From: JAVVEW01 sp032251045
GTDB lineage: Bacteria; Pseudomonadota; Gammaproteobacteria; Methylococcales; Methylomonadaceae
Assembly: GCA_032251045.1 (NCBI GenBank)
Contig: JAVVEW010000015.1
Location: forward strand, 1-42,822
Direction: 5' to 3'
DNA: 42,822 nt
Below are positions 22,015 to 30,825 of this stretch, one piece after another (the stretch's first letter is position 1; the number at the start of each line of letters is the position of its first letter). A program made the position numbers and the translations under genes. The notes under the pieces were generated by a model that was not told the origin of the DNA, did no database searches, and worked only from the letters and a program-made list of their open reading frames with translations.

Positions 22015-22917
22015 CTAAAAATTAAACACACGTTTAGGCTGGATTTTACCATCGGCACTGATCTCACCCAAACCGAGCAAGGCTGAGCTTGCCGAATACA
22101 GACGCACCCAACCCACAGCCGCAGGGACATCAAACACGACTAACTGGCCGCAGCGCACCTTTGCCGCCAGATTATCGGGCAAGGTTACGGCGGGCATGGC
22201 CGTTAACACCGCATCGACTGGCAACAACGCCTGGCCAAGCGCCGCGTCACCGCCTTCGGCCAGCGTTTCAATGGTCACCGAATGCGCCAATGTAAACTCA
22301 CCCACCGCCGTGCGGCGCAACGCCTTGACATGCGCGCCACAACCCAGCGCCTGACCGATATCATCGACCAAGGTGCGAATATAGGTGCCTTTGGAGCAAT
22401 GCACAGCCAGCTCCAGCCAATCTTCGCCCCAGGCCACCAAGGTCAGTTGCTCAATTCGAACCGGACGCGGCTCGCGCTCCACGGTCTGGCCTTGTCGAGC
22501 CAATTGATAAAGTTTTTTGCCATCGCGCTTGAGCGCCGAATACATCGGCGGAACTTGCATCTGGTCACCGATAAAGGCTTGTAAACAAGCCGTCAGCCGC
22601 GCTTCGGACAACACTGGCACCGGCCTTTGTGCCAGCACTCGCCCTTCGGCATCCAGGGTAGCGGTGGTCACGCCCAGTTGCACGGTCACCTGGTACTGTT
22701 TGTCATCGGCCAATAAAAATGACGAGACTTTGGTTGCCTCGCCCAAACAAATCGGCAGTACCCCGGTTGCCAAAGGATCAAGGCTGCCCGTGTGCCCGGC
22801 TTTACGAGCACGATACAAACGCTTGACGGTTTGCAGTGCGTGGTTGGAGCTTACACCCAATGGCTTATCCAGTAACACCACGCCATGAATATCGCGGCGC
22901 TCTGTTTTTGGCTGCAT
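22015..22917 (-). CDS. truB: tRNA pseudouridine(55) synthase
   Basis: A 300-residue enzyme that converts U55 of the tRNA T-loop to pseudouridine and acts as a tRNA-folding chaperone. The N-terminus has GVVLLDKPLGVSSNHAL, the catalytic loop GHTGSLDPLATGVLPI with the nucleophile D47, and KLYQLAR around residue 125. A C-terminal PUA-like domain ends in QPKRVFNF. ATG at 22917 is preferred; a TTG one codon earlier is also in frame. It lies 8 nt after rbfA, within the conserved rimP-to-pnp operon. Confidence 0.98.
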   Translation of the reverse strand: MQPKTERRDIHGVVLLDKPLGVSSNHALQTVKRLYRARKAGHTGSLDPLATGVLPICLGEATKVSSFLLADDKQYQVTVQLGVTTATLDAEGRVLAQRPVPVLSEARLTACLQAFIGDQMQVPPMYSALKRDGKKLYQLARQGQTVEREPRPVRIEQLTLVAWGEDWLELAVHCSKGTYIRTLVDDIGQALGCGAHVKALRRTAVGEFTLAHSVTIETLAEGGDAALGQALLPVDAVLTAMPAVTLPDNLAAKVRCGQLVVFDVPAAVGWVRLYSASSALLGLGEISADGKIQPKRVFNF

Positions 22918-22925
22918 CAATACGC

Positions 22926-23279
22926 TTACTCGGAATCCCGCTCCGCCAGCAATCGACTGATGCGATAACCGGTGTCTATGGAGTCGTCGTAATAAAAACG
23001 GATTTCAGGCAGTACCCTGAGGCGGATTTTCTTGCCCATCAACGAACGAATCATCGGCGCGGCTTCATTCAGATACCGGGTGCTGCGTTGCTTTTGTGCG
23101 TCATCGGCATTGAGGACGGTGAAATACACTTTGGCAACGCTTAAATCATGGTTTAACGCCACTTCATTCACGGTAGCAAAGCCTAAGCGCCGGCTATCCA
23201 GCTCTCGTTGCAGGATCATCGCCAACTCTTTTTGCATTTCCGACGCCACTCGCGTCGCCCGACTGAACTCACGCGCCAC
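22926..23279 (-). CDS. rbfA: Ribosome-binding factor A
   Basis: A 117-residue KH-fold protein needed for late 30S maturation and 16S 5'-end processing, especially in the cold. The family pattern is clear: MAREFSRATRVASEMQKELAMIL at the N-terminus, VAKVYFTVLN centrally, and LRVLPEIRFYYDDSIDTGYRI near the C-terminal part. The start codon is GTG. It starts 3 nt after the infB stop, so the two genes are probably coupled. Confidence 0.97.
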   Translation of the reverse strand: MAREFSRATRVASEMQKELAMILQRELDSRRLGFATVNEVALNHDLSVAKVYFTVLNADDAQKQRSTRYLNEAAPMIRSLMGKKIRLRVLPEIRFYYDDSIDTGYRISRLLAERDSE

Positions 23280-23282
23280 GAC

Positions 23283-25913
23283 TTATAGCTCCCGCTTGAC
23301 TTCCACGCGCTCAAACACTTCGATGTGATCGCCCGTTTTGACATCGTTGTAGTTTTTTACGCCAATGCCGCATTCCATACCATTTTTAACTTCTTGCACA
23401 TCGTCCTTGAAGCGGCGCAATGATTCCAGCTGCCCTTCGTAAATCACCACATTATCGCGCAACACCCGGATGGGAAGGTTTCGTTTCACGAAACCTTCAA
23501 TCACCATACAACCGGCAACGGCACCAAATTTTGGTGACCGGAACACATCACGCACTTCGGCAAGACCTACAATAGATTCCTTGATTTCTGGCGCCAACAT
23601 GCCAGAAATGGCCTGCTTAACTTCATCGATGGCATCATAAATGACGCTGTAATAATGCAGATCAATGGCTTTTTCTTCAATGGTTTTACGCGCCGTGGCA
23701 TCGGCACGCACGTTAAAGCCCATCAGAATCGCGCCAGAAGCCAGCGCCAGGTTGGCATCACTTTCGTTAATACCGCCAACACCGCCATACACCACTTTGA
23801 CTTCCACTTCTTCCGTGGATAATTTTGCCAAAGATTCGCGCAACGCCTCCAAACTGCCTTGAACATCGGTTTTCAAGACTACATTCAGACTTAGAATTTC
23901 GCCACTGCCCATGCGGCTGAACACCTGATCCAGCTTCGCGCTTTGCTGCGCGTGCAATACTGAAGAGCGCTGCTTTTCTTCACGCAATTGCGCCAGTTCC
24001 CGAGCTGCACGTTCGTTTTGCACCACCAAAAATTCATCACCCGCATTCGGCGTGCTGGACAAGCCAAGAATTTCCACCGGCGCACTAGGCCCGGCTTCTT
24101 TTAAGGACTTGCCGTTTTCATTAAACATGGCTCGAACGCGGCCATACTCTTGACCACACAAAACGAATTGGCCTTTTTCCAGCAGCCCTTGCTGCACAAT
24201 CACCGTAGCAACCGCGCCGCGCCCCTTGTCCAGGCGAGATTCAATCACAATGCCGGATGCGGCCCCTTCAGCGGGCGCTTTCAATTCCAAGATTTCTGTT
24301 TGCAAAATCAAGGCCTCAATCAGATCATCAATGCCCTCACCGGTTTTGGCGGACACCTTGATGAACTGGACATCCCCTCCCCAGTCTTCGGGAATGACAT
24401 CAATGGCGGACAGCTCCTGCATCACCCGGTCGGGGTTGGCTTCTGGCTTATCGATCTTGTTCATGGCCACGATAATCGGCACTTTACCGGCACGCGCATG
24501 CTCGACAGCTTCTTTGGTCTGCGGCATGACACCATCGTCGGCAGCGACCACCACAATCACCACATCAGTGACTTCAGCGCCACGCGCCCGCATCGCGGTA
24601 AAAGCGGCGTGGCCGGGTGTATCCAGGAAAGTAACCGAGCCATGATCGGTCACCACTCGATAGGCGCCGATATGCTGAGTAATACCGCCCGCCTCGCCCG
24701 AGGCCACCCGAGTGGAGCGAATATAGTCCAGCAATGATGTCTTGCCATGATCGACATGGCCCATGATGGTAACAATCGGCGCACGCGGCTCCAGCGCACC
24801 TTCCTCGGATCTTAGTTCGGCGAGCAATTCCGCTTCCACATCATCATCGCTTTGCATCACTACCTGGTGACCCATTTCTTCGACCACCAACGCGGCGGTT
24901 TCCTGATCGATGCTTTGGTTGATGGTCGCCATCATGCCCAACTTCATCAGCTGTTTGATGACTTCGGCCGCCTTGACGCTCATTTTCTGCGCTAGATCTG
25001 ACACCAGAATTTGTTCGGGGATAGCCACTTCCTTGACCACCGGCGCGACCGGCTTGGCAAATTGATGTTTATTTTGCGCACTGGACGATGCGGCCACCTT
25101 GGCTTTACCTTTCTTGCCACGACGTCCTGGCGCAGGTGTCTGCGCTTGGGCGGGTGTTTGTACCTTACGCTTTTGCTTTTCTTTGCTGCGCGCCGCCGCC
25201 AGTCGCCGCACCTTCTCGGCATTACGTTCGATAGCCTCTTCCAGGCGTTTTTCTTTTTCTTCCTGACGCTTACGTTCGGCATCCGAGACTTTGGCCTTCT
25301 TGTCGCCATCGTCTGCCGCCACCGTTTCCACAGCTACAGGCAGTTCAGGCTCCACTTCCGCCACAAATTCTTCAGTCACTACGTCTTGTTGAGCCGTGCT
25401 TTGCGCACCCTCAGGCCGTTCGACCTCGGCTGAGACCTCAGGCATTTCAGATACTGGTGTTTCTGGGGAGGCCGTTGGTTGCTGTGTTTGCGGCGCTGGC
25501 TCGACCGGGTGGGTGGTTTCGGCCTCGGCATGGCTTGAAATTTGTGCTTCAACGGGTGCATCGACTGCGGGACTATCCGCGTTTTCAGCACTGTCAGTGA
25601 CCGCTTTTTTGATAAAAGTCTTCTTTTTTCTGACTTCGACACTGATCGTTTTCGCCGCACCACCCGGCACTGAGCCCTGCTTGATCTCAGTTACCGTCCG
25701 ACGTTTCAGCGTCACTCGACGCGGCGCGGCCGCCGAGTCCTCACTTTTGCCATGTCGTTTGCGCAAATGCGCAAGCAGCGTCAGCTTATCCTGTTCGTTA
25801 ATCAAATCATCCGGGGCTGAGGCAGTCAGTCCAGCCTCGCGCAGCTGCTCCAGGAACTTCTCCAAAGGAATACCAACCGCTTCCGCCAATTGCTTAACTG
25901 TTTTGTCACTCAT
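23283..25913 (-). CDS. infB: Translation initiation factor IF-2
   Basis: An 876-residue GTPase that recruits fMet-tRNA to the 30S subunit and promotes subunit joining. The start is MSDKTVKQLAEAVG at 25913, preceded by AAAGGGGG; the frame stays open 12 codons upstream but without a site. The N-terminal IF2 domain is followed by a long, charged, low-complexity linker (about 60-290, with an Ala/Pro/Glu-rich part and a KRQEEKEKRLEEAIERN coiled coil), then the G domain (IMGHVDHGKTSLLDYI near 380, DTPGHAAF, MNKIDKP) and the C-terminal beta-barrel domains that hold fMet-tRNA. It lies 13 nt after nusA; its partner tRNA-fMet heads the same operon. Confidence 0.98.
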   Translation of the reverse strand: MSDKTVKQLAEAVGIPLEKFLEQLREAGLTASAPDDLINEQDKLTLLAHLRKRHGKSEDSAAAPRRVTLKRRTVTEIKQGSVPGGAAKTISVEVRKKKTFIKKAVTDSAENADSPAVDAPVEAQISSHAEAETTHPVEPAPQTQQPTASPETPVSEMPEVSAEVERPEGAQSTAQQDVVTEEFVAEVEPELPVAVETVAADDGDKKAKVSDAERKRQEEKEKRLEEAIERNAEKVRRLAAARSKEKQKRKVQTPAQAQTPAPGRRGKKGKAKVAASSSAQNKHQFAKPVAPVVKEVAIPEQILVSDLAQKMSVKAAEVIKQLMKLGMMATINQSIDQETAALVVEEMGHQVVMQSDDDVEAELLAELRSEEGALEPRAPIVTIMGHVDHGKTSLLDYIRSTRVASGEAGGITQHIGAYRVVTDHGSVTFLDTPGHAAFTAMRARGAEVTDVVIVVVAADDGVMPQTKEAVEHARAGKVPIIVAMNKIDKPEANPDRVMQELSAIDVIPEDWGGDVQFIKVSAKTGEGIDDLIEALILQTEILELKAPAEGAASGIVIESRLDKGRGAVATVIVQQGLLEKGQFVLCGQEYGRVRAMFNENGKSLKEAGPSAPVEILGLSSTPNAGDEFLVVQNERAARELAQLREEKQRSSVLHAQQSAKLDQVFSRMGSGEILSLNVVLKTDVQGSLEALRESLAKLSTEEVEVKVVYGGVGGINESDANLALASGAILMGFNVRADATARKTIEEKAIDLHYYSVIYDAIDEVKQAISGMLAPEIKESIVGLAEVRDVFRSPKFGAVAGCMVIEGFVKRNLPIRVLRDNVVIYEGQLESLRRFKDDVQEVKNGMECGIGVKNYNDVKTGDHIEVFERVEVKREL

Positions 25914-25926
25914 GATGCCCCCTTTA

Positions 25927-27432
25927 TCACTCACTATCCTGGCTTTCAAACCAAGGCTTCCGCGCCGCCATGATCAACCGGCCCGCGCTGGCTTCATCCA
26001 TACCGACCATATCCACCAAATCAGGAACCGCCAGTTCAGCGACATCCTCGACATTGACAAGTCCCTGCTCGACCAGCTTGACAGCCAACTCCGCGCTCAT
26101 ACCTTCTAAAGCTAAAAACTCTTCCGAGGCCGACACTGACTCCACCTTCTCTTCCGAAGCAATGGCGCTGATCAACAACGCATCCTTAGCCCGCGCTTTC
26201 AATTCGTTGATGGTATCGACATCGAATTCACCGGTTTCCAGCATTTCGTTGACCGGAACATAGGCAATCTCCTCCACGGACGTAAAGCCTACATCAACCA
26301 GAACCTGCGCAATCTCTTGGTCAATATCCAGCAAATCCATAAATTGCTGCCTGATTTTTTCCACTTCCGCGCCACTTTCCGCCATCGCCTTGGAAGCATC
26401 CATAACATTCAACTCCCACCCCGTCAACTCTGACGCCAGGCGTACATTCTGTCCACCGCGACCGATGGCTTGGGATAAATTTTCACTCGACACGGAAATG
26501 TCCATGCTGTGCCTATCTTCATCGATTACAATCGACTCAATCTCCGCCGGCGACATGGCATTGATGACAAATTGCGCTTCGCTAGGATTCCACAACACAA
26601 TGTCAACCCGCTCGCCGGCCAATTCATTCGATACTGCCTGCACTCTGGACCCGCGCATACCCACACAGGCACCCACCGCATCCAGACGTGGGTCATTCGC
26701 CTTCACGGCCAATTTGGCGCGCACACCCGGGTCACGCGCCGCACCTTTCAGATCAATCAAGCCCTCGGCCACTTCCGGCACTTCCAGTCTAAATAAAGCC
26801 AATAGCAATTCCGGCGCGGTACGGCTGACAAATAATTGCGGCCCACGCGGCTCAGAGCGCACTGCTTTAAGATAGCCACGCACACGATCACCGTTACGCA
26901 CGGTTTCGCGAGGAACCATTTCCTCCCGAGGAATCAATGCCTCGACATGGCCGCCCAGATCCAGAACGACACTGCCTTTTTCAACACGCTTGACCACGCC
27001 TGTAATCAATTCACCCACTTTATCCTGATAGGCTTCAACAATTTTTTTACGCTCGGCTTCGCGGATTTTATGGATGATTACCTGCTTTGCGGTTTGTGCG
27101 GAAATTCGACCAAAACCGACCGATTCAATTTCTTCTTCATAGTAATCACCGACTTGCAGCTCTGGCTCCCGCGCTTGCGCCGCGGCCAATTCCATTTGCG
27201 TATACGCCTGGGCCGGTTCCTGCAATGCCTCGGCAACCACCTCCCAACGCCGGTAGGTCACAACGTCGCCGGTTTTGCGATCGATACTGACACGCACCTC
27301 GACGGGATGTTCGTAGCGCTTACAGGCAGCCGCCTCTAAAGCGGACTCGACAGCCTGAAAAACAATTTCCTTATCGATTTCTTTTTCATTGGAAAAAACT
27401 TCCGCCATCAATAAAATTTCTTTATTGGCCAC
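25927..27432 (-). CDS. nusA: Transcription termination/antitermination factor NusA
   Basis: A 501-residue RNA-polymerase-associated elongation factor. Domains in order: N-terminal polymerase-binding domain (NKEILLMAEVFSNEK, to about 125), S1 (ELITGVVKRVEKGSVVLDLGG, about 135-200), two KH domains (about 210-345, with CVGMRGSRVQAVSNEL), and two C-terminal acidic helix-hairpin repeats (about 365-490). NusA promotes pausing and intrinsic termination. The start codon is GTG with AGGAG nine nt upstream. Since two intrinsic terminators precede rimP in this operon, NusA may lower its own expression through them. Confidence 0.98.
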   Translation of the reverse strand: MANKEILLMAEVFSNEKEIDKEIVFQAVESALEAAACKRYEHPVEVRVSIDRKTGDVVTYRRWEVVAEALQEPAQAYTQMELAAAQAREPELQVGDYYEEEIESVGFGRISAQTAKQVIIHKIREAERKKIVEAYQDKVGELITGVVKRVEKGSVVLDLGGHVEALIPREEMVPRETVRNGDRVRGYLKAVRSEPRGPQLFVSRTAPELLLALFRLEVPEVAEGLIDLKGAARDPGVRAKLAVKANDPRLDAVGACVGMRGSRVQAVSNELAGERVDIVLWNPSEAQFVINAMSPAEIESIVIDEDRHSMDISVSSENLSQAIGRGGQNVRLASELTGWELNVMDASKAMAESGAEVEKIRQQFMDLLDIDQEIAQVLVDVGFTSVEEIAYVPVNEMLETGEFDVDTINELKARAKDALLISAIASEEKVESVSASEEFLALEGMSAELAVKLVEQGLVNVEDVAELAVPDLVDMVGMDEASAGRLIMAARKPWFESQDSE

Positions 27433-27454
27433 TGCACGCCACTCCTGTTACTTT

Positions 27455-27913
27455 TTAAGAATACTCGGGCACTAAACGTGCTTTGCTCATGCTGCGAAAC
27501 GGAATGTGTTGTGCGCCTGCGTCCGTGCGCAAAACCACCGCATCTTCGACCACCGCATCAATGACGCCTTGCCAGCGCCTACGTCCAGCGATTGGGGCAA
27601 ACAACGTCACATTAACGTCCCGCCCGATAAATTGCGCAAACTGCTCCAGCTTGAACAAGGGCCGGTCATCGCCGGGCGACGACACTTCAAGACGATACTC
27701 TCCCGGAATCGGGTCTTCGACATCCAGCACGCCACTGACATGATGACTAACCAACGAACAATCTTCCAACAAGACACCATCCGGTTTGTCGATAAAAATT
27801 CTTAGCAAACCGTGCTTAGGATGCGGATTAAACTCAATGCCCACACACTCATAACCTAAGCCTTTTACCACCGGCTCCAACAGTGTCAAAATGGCCTCAG
27901 GAGCCTGCTTCAT
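27455..27913 (-). CDS. rimP: Ribosome maturation factor RimP
   Basis: A 152-residue 30S-assembly factor. The N-terminal domain has LLEPVVKGLGYECVGIEF and LLRIFIDKPDGV, followed by DCSLVSHHVSGVLDVEDPIPGEYRLEVSSPGDDRPL and a small SH3-like C-terminal domain. I chose ATG at 27913 because GAGG lies 7 nt upstream; a TTG two codons earlier would lie too close to that site. First protein gene after the initiator tRNA, directly upstream of nusA, as in E. coli. Confidence 0.97.
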   Translation of the reverse strand: MKQAPEAILTLLEPVVKGLGYECVGIEFNPHPKHGLLRIFIDKPDGVLLEDCSLVSHHVSGVLDVEDPIPGEYRLEVSSPGDDRPLFKLEQFAQFIGRDVNVTLFAPIAGRRRWQGVIDAVVEDAVVLRTDAGAQHIPFRSMSKARLVPEYS

Positions 27914-27940
27914 GCTCAAACCTCACCAAGTTACAGCCAT

Positions 27941-27964
27941 AAAAAAAGAGCCACAAGGCTCTTT
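27941..27964 (-). terminator. Intrinsic terminator immediately upstream of rimP
   Basis: On the minus strand: AGAGCC-TTGT-GGCTCT followed by seven T residues. It is a textbook terminator placed between tRNA-fMet and rimP, about 30 nt before the rimP start codon. A weaker CTCAC/GTGAG hairpin lies just before it (27977-27991). Confidence 0.85.
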
Positions 27965-28000
27965 CGTCAGCGCAGACTCACGCATTGTGAGCCGCCAGAA

Positions 28001-28027
28001 AAAGAAAAAGGCCCATATAGGGCCTTT
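28001..28027 (-). terminator. Intrinsic terminator of tRNA-fMet
   Basis: On the minus strand: AAAGGCCC-TATAT-GGGCCTTT (perfect 8-bp stem), then TTCTTTTTC. It starts about 12 nt after the CCA end of the initiator tRNA. It is the first of two terminators before rimP. Confidence 0.85.
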
Positions 28028-28038
28028 ACCATGAAAAC

Positions 28039-28115
<77 letters not shown>

Positions 28116-28127
28116 ATAGAATCAAAC

Positions 28128-28155
28128 ATTATACTAACCTTTCGCGCTTTTGCAA
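28128..28155 (-). promoter_or_regulatory. Sigma-70 promoter of tRNA-fMet and the rimP-nusA-infB operon
   Basis: On the minus strand: TTGCAA (28150-28155), a 16-nt spacer and a perfect TATAAT (28128-28133), ending 12 nt before the first base of the tRNA. Confidence 0.75.
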
Positions 28156-28310
28156 GCACCAATTACAAAACACTACAACCCTGGCGATATCCATGCCTTT
28201 TTCAGCCGGATACCGACGACTAAATTATTGTATAGTTTTCTTACTTGAAATTTCGGCAGCTCTAGGAAGACACAGGGGGACGGCAGCAAAGGCTTCGCCA
28301 CTATGGACAG

Positions 28311-28368
28311 CCTAAGCGCTTATACGGATGTATTTACAGCATCTTTTGACGGACACCCTGGTGCCGAT
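28311..28368 (+). repeat. Dispersed intergenic repeat, copy 2
   Basis: It aligns with copy 1 (1606-1690) from AGCGCTTA through TGGTGCCGA, including a 22-nt identical block around GACGGACACCCTGG. It is shorter than the other two copies: the GCCAGCTTAG and GTTGATCTG ends are not present. It lies 50 nt before the tesA start codon. Confidence 0.75.
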
Positions 28369-28417
28369 TACGATGAGTGCCATATCGCTCACTACTTGCT
28401 TCAAACGACGCCTTATG

Positions 28418-29038
28418 ATGAAAAGCCTTACCCTAATAGCCCTCCTGCTATTAAGCAGTCCCACGCTGGCCAACCAAACCACTTGGGTGGTTTTGGGCGA
28501 CAGCCTGAGTGCCGGCCACGGTATGGCCGCAGAAGCCGCCTGGCCACACCTTTTACAACAAAAGCTGAATGAGGCTCATTGCGCCGTCACCATCGTTAAC
28601 GCCAGCATCAGCGGTGAGACCAGCGCGGGCGGCTTGCGGCGATTGGACGCACTCTTGGCGCAACATCGCCCGCAGGGCTTATTGCTGGAATTAGGGGCTA
28701 ACGATGGCCTGCGCGGACTGTCACCTGAGCAAATGCGCGCCAATCTGACGGATATGATCCAGCGTACTCGCGCTCAAGGTGGCCAGGTATTGCTGATCGG
28801 CAACAAACTCCCCCCTAACTACGGAAACCGGTTTGTGACTGTGTTTTTTGAGGTTTACCAACAAGTCGCCACGGCCACAAAAACAGATTTACTGCCTTTT
28901 TTACTTAGCCCTGTGGCGCTTCGTTCTGACTATATGCAACCGGACGGCCTACACCCGAACACAAAGGCACAAGCCGTCATCCTCGAACATGTCTGGCCCT
29001 ACCTGACGCCTCTGCTACGGTCGGAGGGATGTTTGTGA
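28418..29038 (+). CDS. tesA: SGNH-family esterase / acyl-CoA thioesterase I (TesA-like)
   Basis: A 206-residue periplasmic SGNH hydrolase. The Sec signal peptide (MKSLTLIALLLLSSPTLA, cleavage near residue 18) is followed at once by block I GDSLSAG with the nucleophile S29, then ISGETSAGG (oxyanion Gly), block III GANDGLRG, and DGLHPN carrying the catalytic Asp and His. It closely parallels E. coli TesA, a broad thioesterase/lysophospholipase/arylesterase. An ATG one codon earlier (28415) is equally usable; a start at 28328 would read through the dispersed repeat and lose the signal peptide. Its 3' end overlaps the convergent nadB by 24 nt. Confidence 0.93.
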   Translation: MKSLTLIALLLLSSPTLANQTTWVVLGDSLSAGHGMAAEAAWPHLLQQKLNEAHCAVTIVNASISGETSAGGLRRLDALLAQHRPQGLLLELGANDGLRGLSPEQMRANLTDMIQRTRAQGGQVLLIGNKLPPNYGNRFVTVFFEVYQQVATATKTDLLPFLLSPVALRSDYMQPDGLHPNTKAQAVILEHVWPYLTPLLRSEGCL

Positions 29039-30631
29039 TGGGGTCAGTACGGTCGCAGCAGACTTAGCATCAGTCTCGGCTGGCGGGTAGTCGAGGGAAA
29101 AATGCAGCCCCCGGCTCTCCTTGCGCGCCAACGCGCAACGAATGATCAGCTCGGCGACAATGACCAGATTGCGCAATTCCAACAAGTCACTGGTCACCCG
29201 AAAATGACTGTAATACTCAGCAATTTCCGCCTTCAGCAATTCAACACGGCGCAACGCTCTGAGCAAGCGCTTGTCGGTACGCACAATGCCAACATAGTCC
29301 CACATAAAACGGCGCAGCTCATCCCAGTTATGAGCCACGACAACTTCCTCATCGGAATCGGCAACCTGCGACTCATCCCAAGGCGGAAATTCTGCCACCG
29401 CCGCCGCTTGCGGCAACACCCGCCGAATATCCTCTGCCGCCTGCTCGGCAAAAACCAGACACTCCAGCAAAGAATTGCTAGCCATTCGATTCGCGCCATG
29501 CAGCCCGGTATAGGCAACCTCCCCGATCGCGTACAACCCTGGAATCGACGTGCGCGCCCAAGCATCCGTTACCACGCCACCACAGGTGTAATGGGCGGCT
29601 GGCACCACCGGTATAGGCTGATGCGCCATATCGATCCCAAGCGCCAGACAACGCTGATAGATAGTGGGAAAATGCTCTTCAATAAACAGCGGCGATTTAT
29701 GACTGATGTCCAGATAAACACAATCCAGACCTCGCTTTTTCATCTCATGATCAATGGCCCTGGCAACAATATCGCGCGGCGCCAATTCCATGCGTGCATC
29801 ATAATCCCCCATGAAACGATGCCCATCAGGCAAAACCAGGCGCCCACCTTCTCCCCGCACCGCCTCACTGATCAGGAAGGACTCGCCATGCGGATGGTAT
29901 AAGCAAGTCGGATGAAATTGCATGAACTCCATATTGGCCACTTGACAGCCCGCCCGCCAAGCCACGGCAATCCCATCGCCGGTAGCAATCTGCGGATTGG
30001 TACTGTACAGATAAACCTTGCTGGCGCCGCCGCTGGCCAACACCACGACCGGCGCCCGAAACGACAACACGCGTGCGGCCTTGATATCCAACACATAAGC
30101 GCCACACACCCGCGCCGTATCCGAGTCTCGATCCAACACTAGATCCACGACATTGTGGTGCTCAAATAACGTGATTGAAGGGTGCTGCCTCGCCGCTTGC
30201 AATAAGGTTTGCTGTACGGCCTTGCCCGTCGCATCGGCGGTATGCACGATCCGCCGATACGAATGCCCTCCCTCGCGATGCAGGTGCAGCATCTTATCGC
30301 CCGACGCCTTGGCAAACTCGGTGAAACTGACACCTTGATCAATTAGCCACTCAATGGCTTTCTTGCCCTGACTCACCGTCAGGGCAACAATATCCGGATC
30401 GCACAAGCCCGCCCCGGCCGTCAGGGTGTCGGCAATATGCGCGGCATTGGAATCTTTAGCATCCAGAACTGCCGATATACCACCTTGGGCATAAAACGTA
30501 CTGCCCTCATTGGCCACACTTTTGGCCAACACCGCTATTCGACCTTGATTTTTGATCTTCAAGGCCAGGCTCAGCCCCGCACAACCGCTACCGATGATCA
30601 GAACATCGTAATATTTCGAACCAGAATCCAA
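29015..30631 (-). CDS. nadB: L-aspartate oxidase
   Basis: A 538-residue FAD flavoprotein that oxidises L-aspartate to iminoaspartate, the first step of de novo NAD synthesis. The Rossmann motif is VLIIGSGCAGLSLAL at the N-terminus, followed by STFYAQGGISAVLD, HREGGHSYRRI and LHGANRMASNSLLE, all typical of NadB; a helical C-terminal domain completes it. I chose the TTG at 30631 because AGAAGG lies 5 nt upstream and it leaves eight residues before DVLIIGSG, close to the E. coli N-terminus; another TTG at 30673 is in frame. It is divergent from rpoE, the conserved gammaproteobacterial arrangement. Confidence 0.97.
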   Translation of the reverse strand: MDSGSKYYDVLIIGSGCAGLSLALKIKNQGRIAVLAKSVANEGSTFYAQGGISAVLDAKDSNAAHIADTLTAGAGLCDPDIVALTVSQGKKAIEWLIDQGVSFTEFAKASGDKMLHLHREGGHSYRRIVHTADATGKAVQQTLLQAARQHPSITLFEHHNVVDLVLDRDSDTARVCGAYVLDIKAARVLSFRAPVVVLASGGASKVYLYSTNPQIATGDGIAVAWRAGCQVANMEFMQFHPTCLYHPHGESFLISEAVRGEGGRLVLPDGHRFMGDYDARMELAPRDIVARAIDHEMKKRGLDCVYLDISHKSPLFIEEHFPTIYQRCLALGIDMAHQPIPVVPAAHYTCGGVVTDAWARTSIPGLYAIGEVAYTGLHGANRMASNSLLECLVFAEQAAEDIRRVLPQAAAVAEFPPWDESQVADSDEEVVVAHNWDELRRFMWDYVGIVRTDKRLLRALRRVELLKAEIAEYYSHFRVTSDLLELRNLVIVAELIIRCALARKESRGLHFSLDYPPAETDAKSAATVLTPSQTSLRP

Positions 30632-30775
30632 GACAACCTTCTTAACTATTAATCTAAACAACACAACGGCCAAAGCGCGACTTAACGCCCATCCATCCGG
30701 CTTAATCTGGCATGTTTATCCATGGTCGGCGATAATAACCTTTTTAAGGCGCATGGCAATTTTTTTATATCCTAA

Positions 30776-30802
30776 GAACTCACCGGGATAATTCAGGTCT
30801 AC
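30776..30802 (+). promoter_or_regulatory. Sigma-E type (autoregulatory) promoter of rpoE
   Basis: GAACTC (30776-30781), a 16-nt spacer and TCTAC (30798-30802), close to the RpoE/AlgU consensus GAACTT-N16-TCTGA. It lies 23 nt before the GTG start of rpoE, so the sigma factor probably activates its own operon. The leader would be short. Confidence 0.7.
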
Positions 30803-30825
30803 CCATCATATCAATCGCGCTTATC

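Larger units (their letters stand above)
28116..28417. other. Divergent intergenic region between tRNA-fMet and tesA
   Basis: It contains the minus-strand tRNA promoter and copy 2 of the dispersed repeat (28311-28368). Open frames reaching into the repeat (from 28303 and 28328) show no family resemblance before the tesA signal peptide. No other gene is seen. Confidence 0.5.

Noticed and set aside
25396..26109. Plus-strand open frame (237 codons) opposite infB/nusA
   Set aside because: Ser/Ala-rich shadow of the infB linker; spans two genes on the opposite strand.
28328..28417. Longer N-terminus for tesA from 28328
   Set aside because: It would read through the dispersed repeat and bury the signal peptide.
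29102..29902. Long plus-strand open frame (266 codons) opposite nadB
   Set aside because: Antisense shadow of nadB, which has clear catalytic motifs on the other strand.
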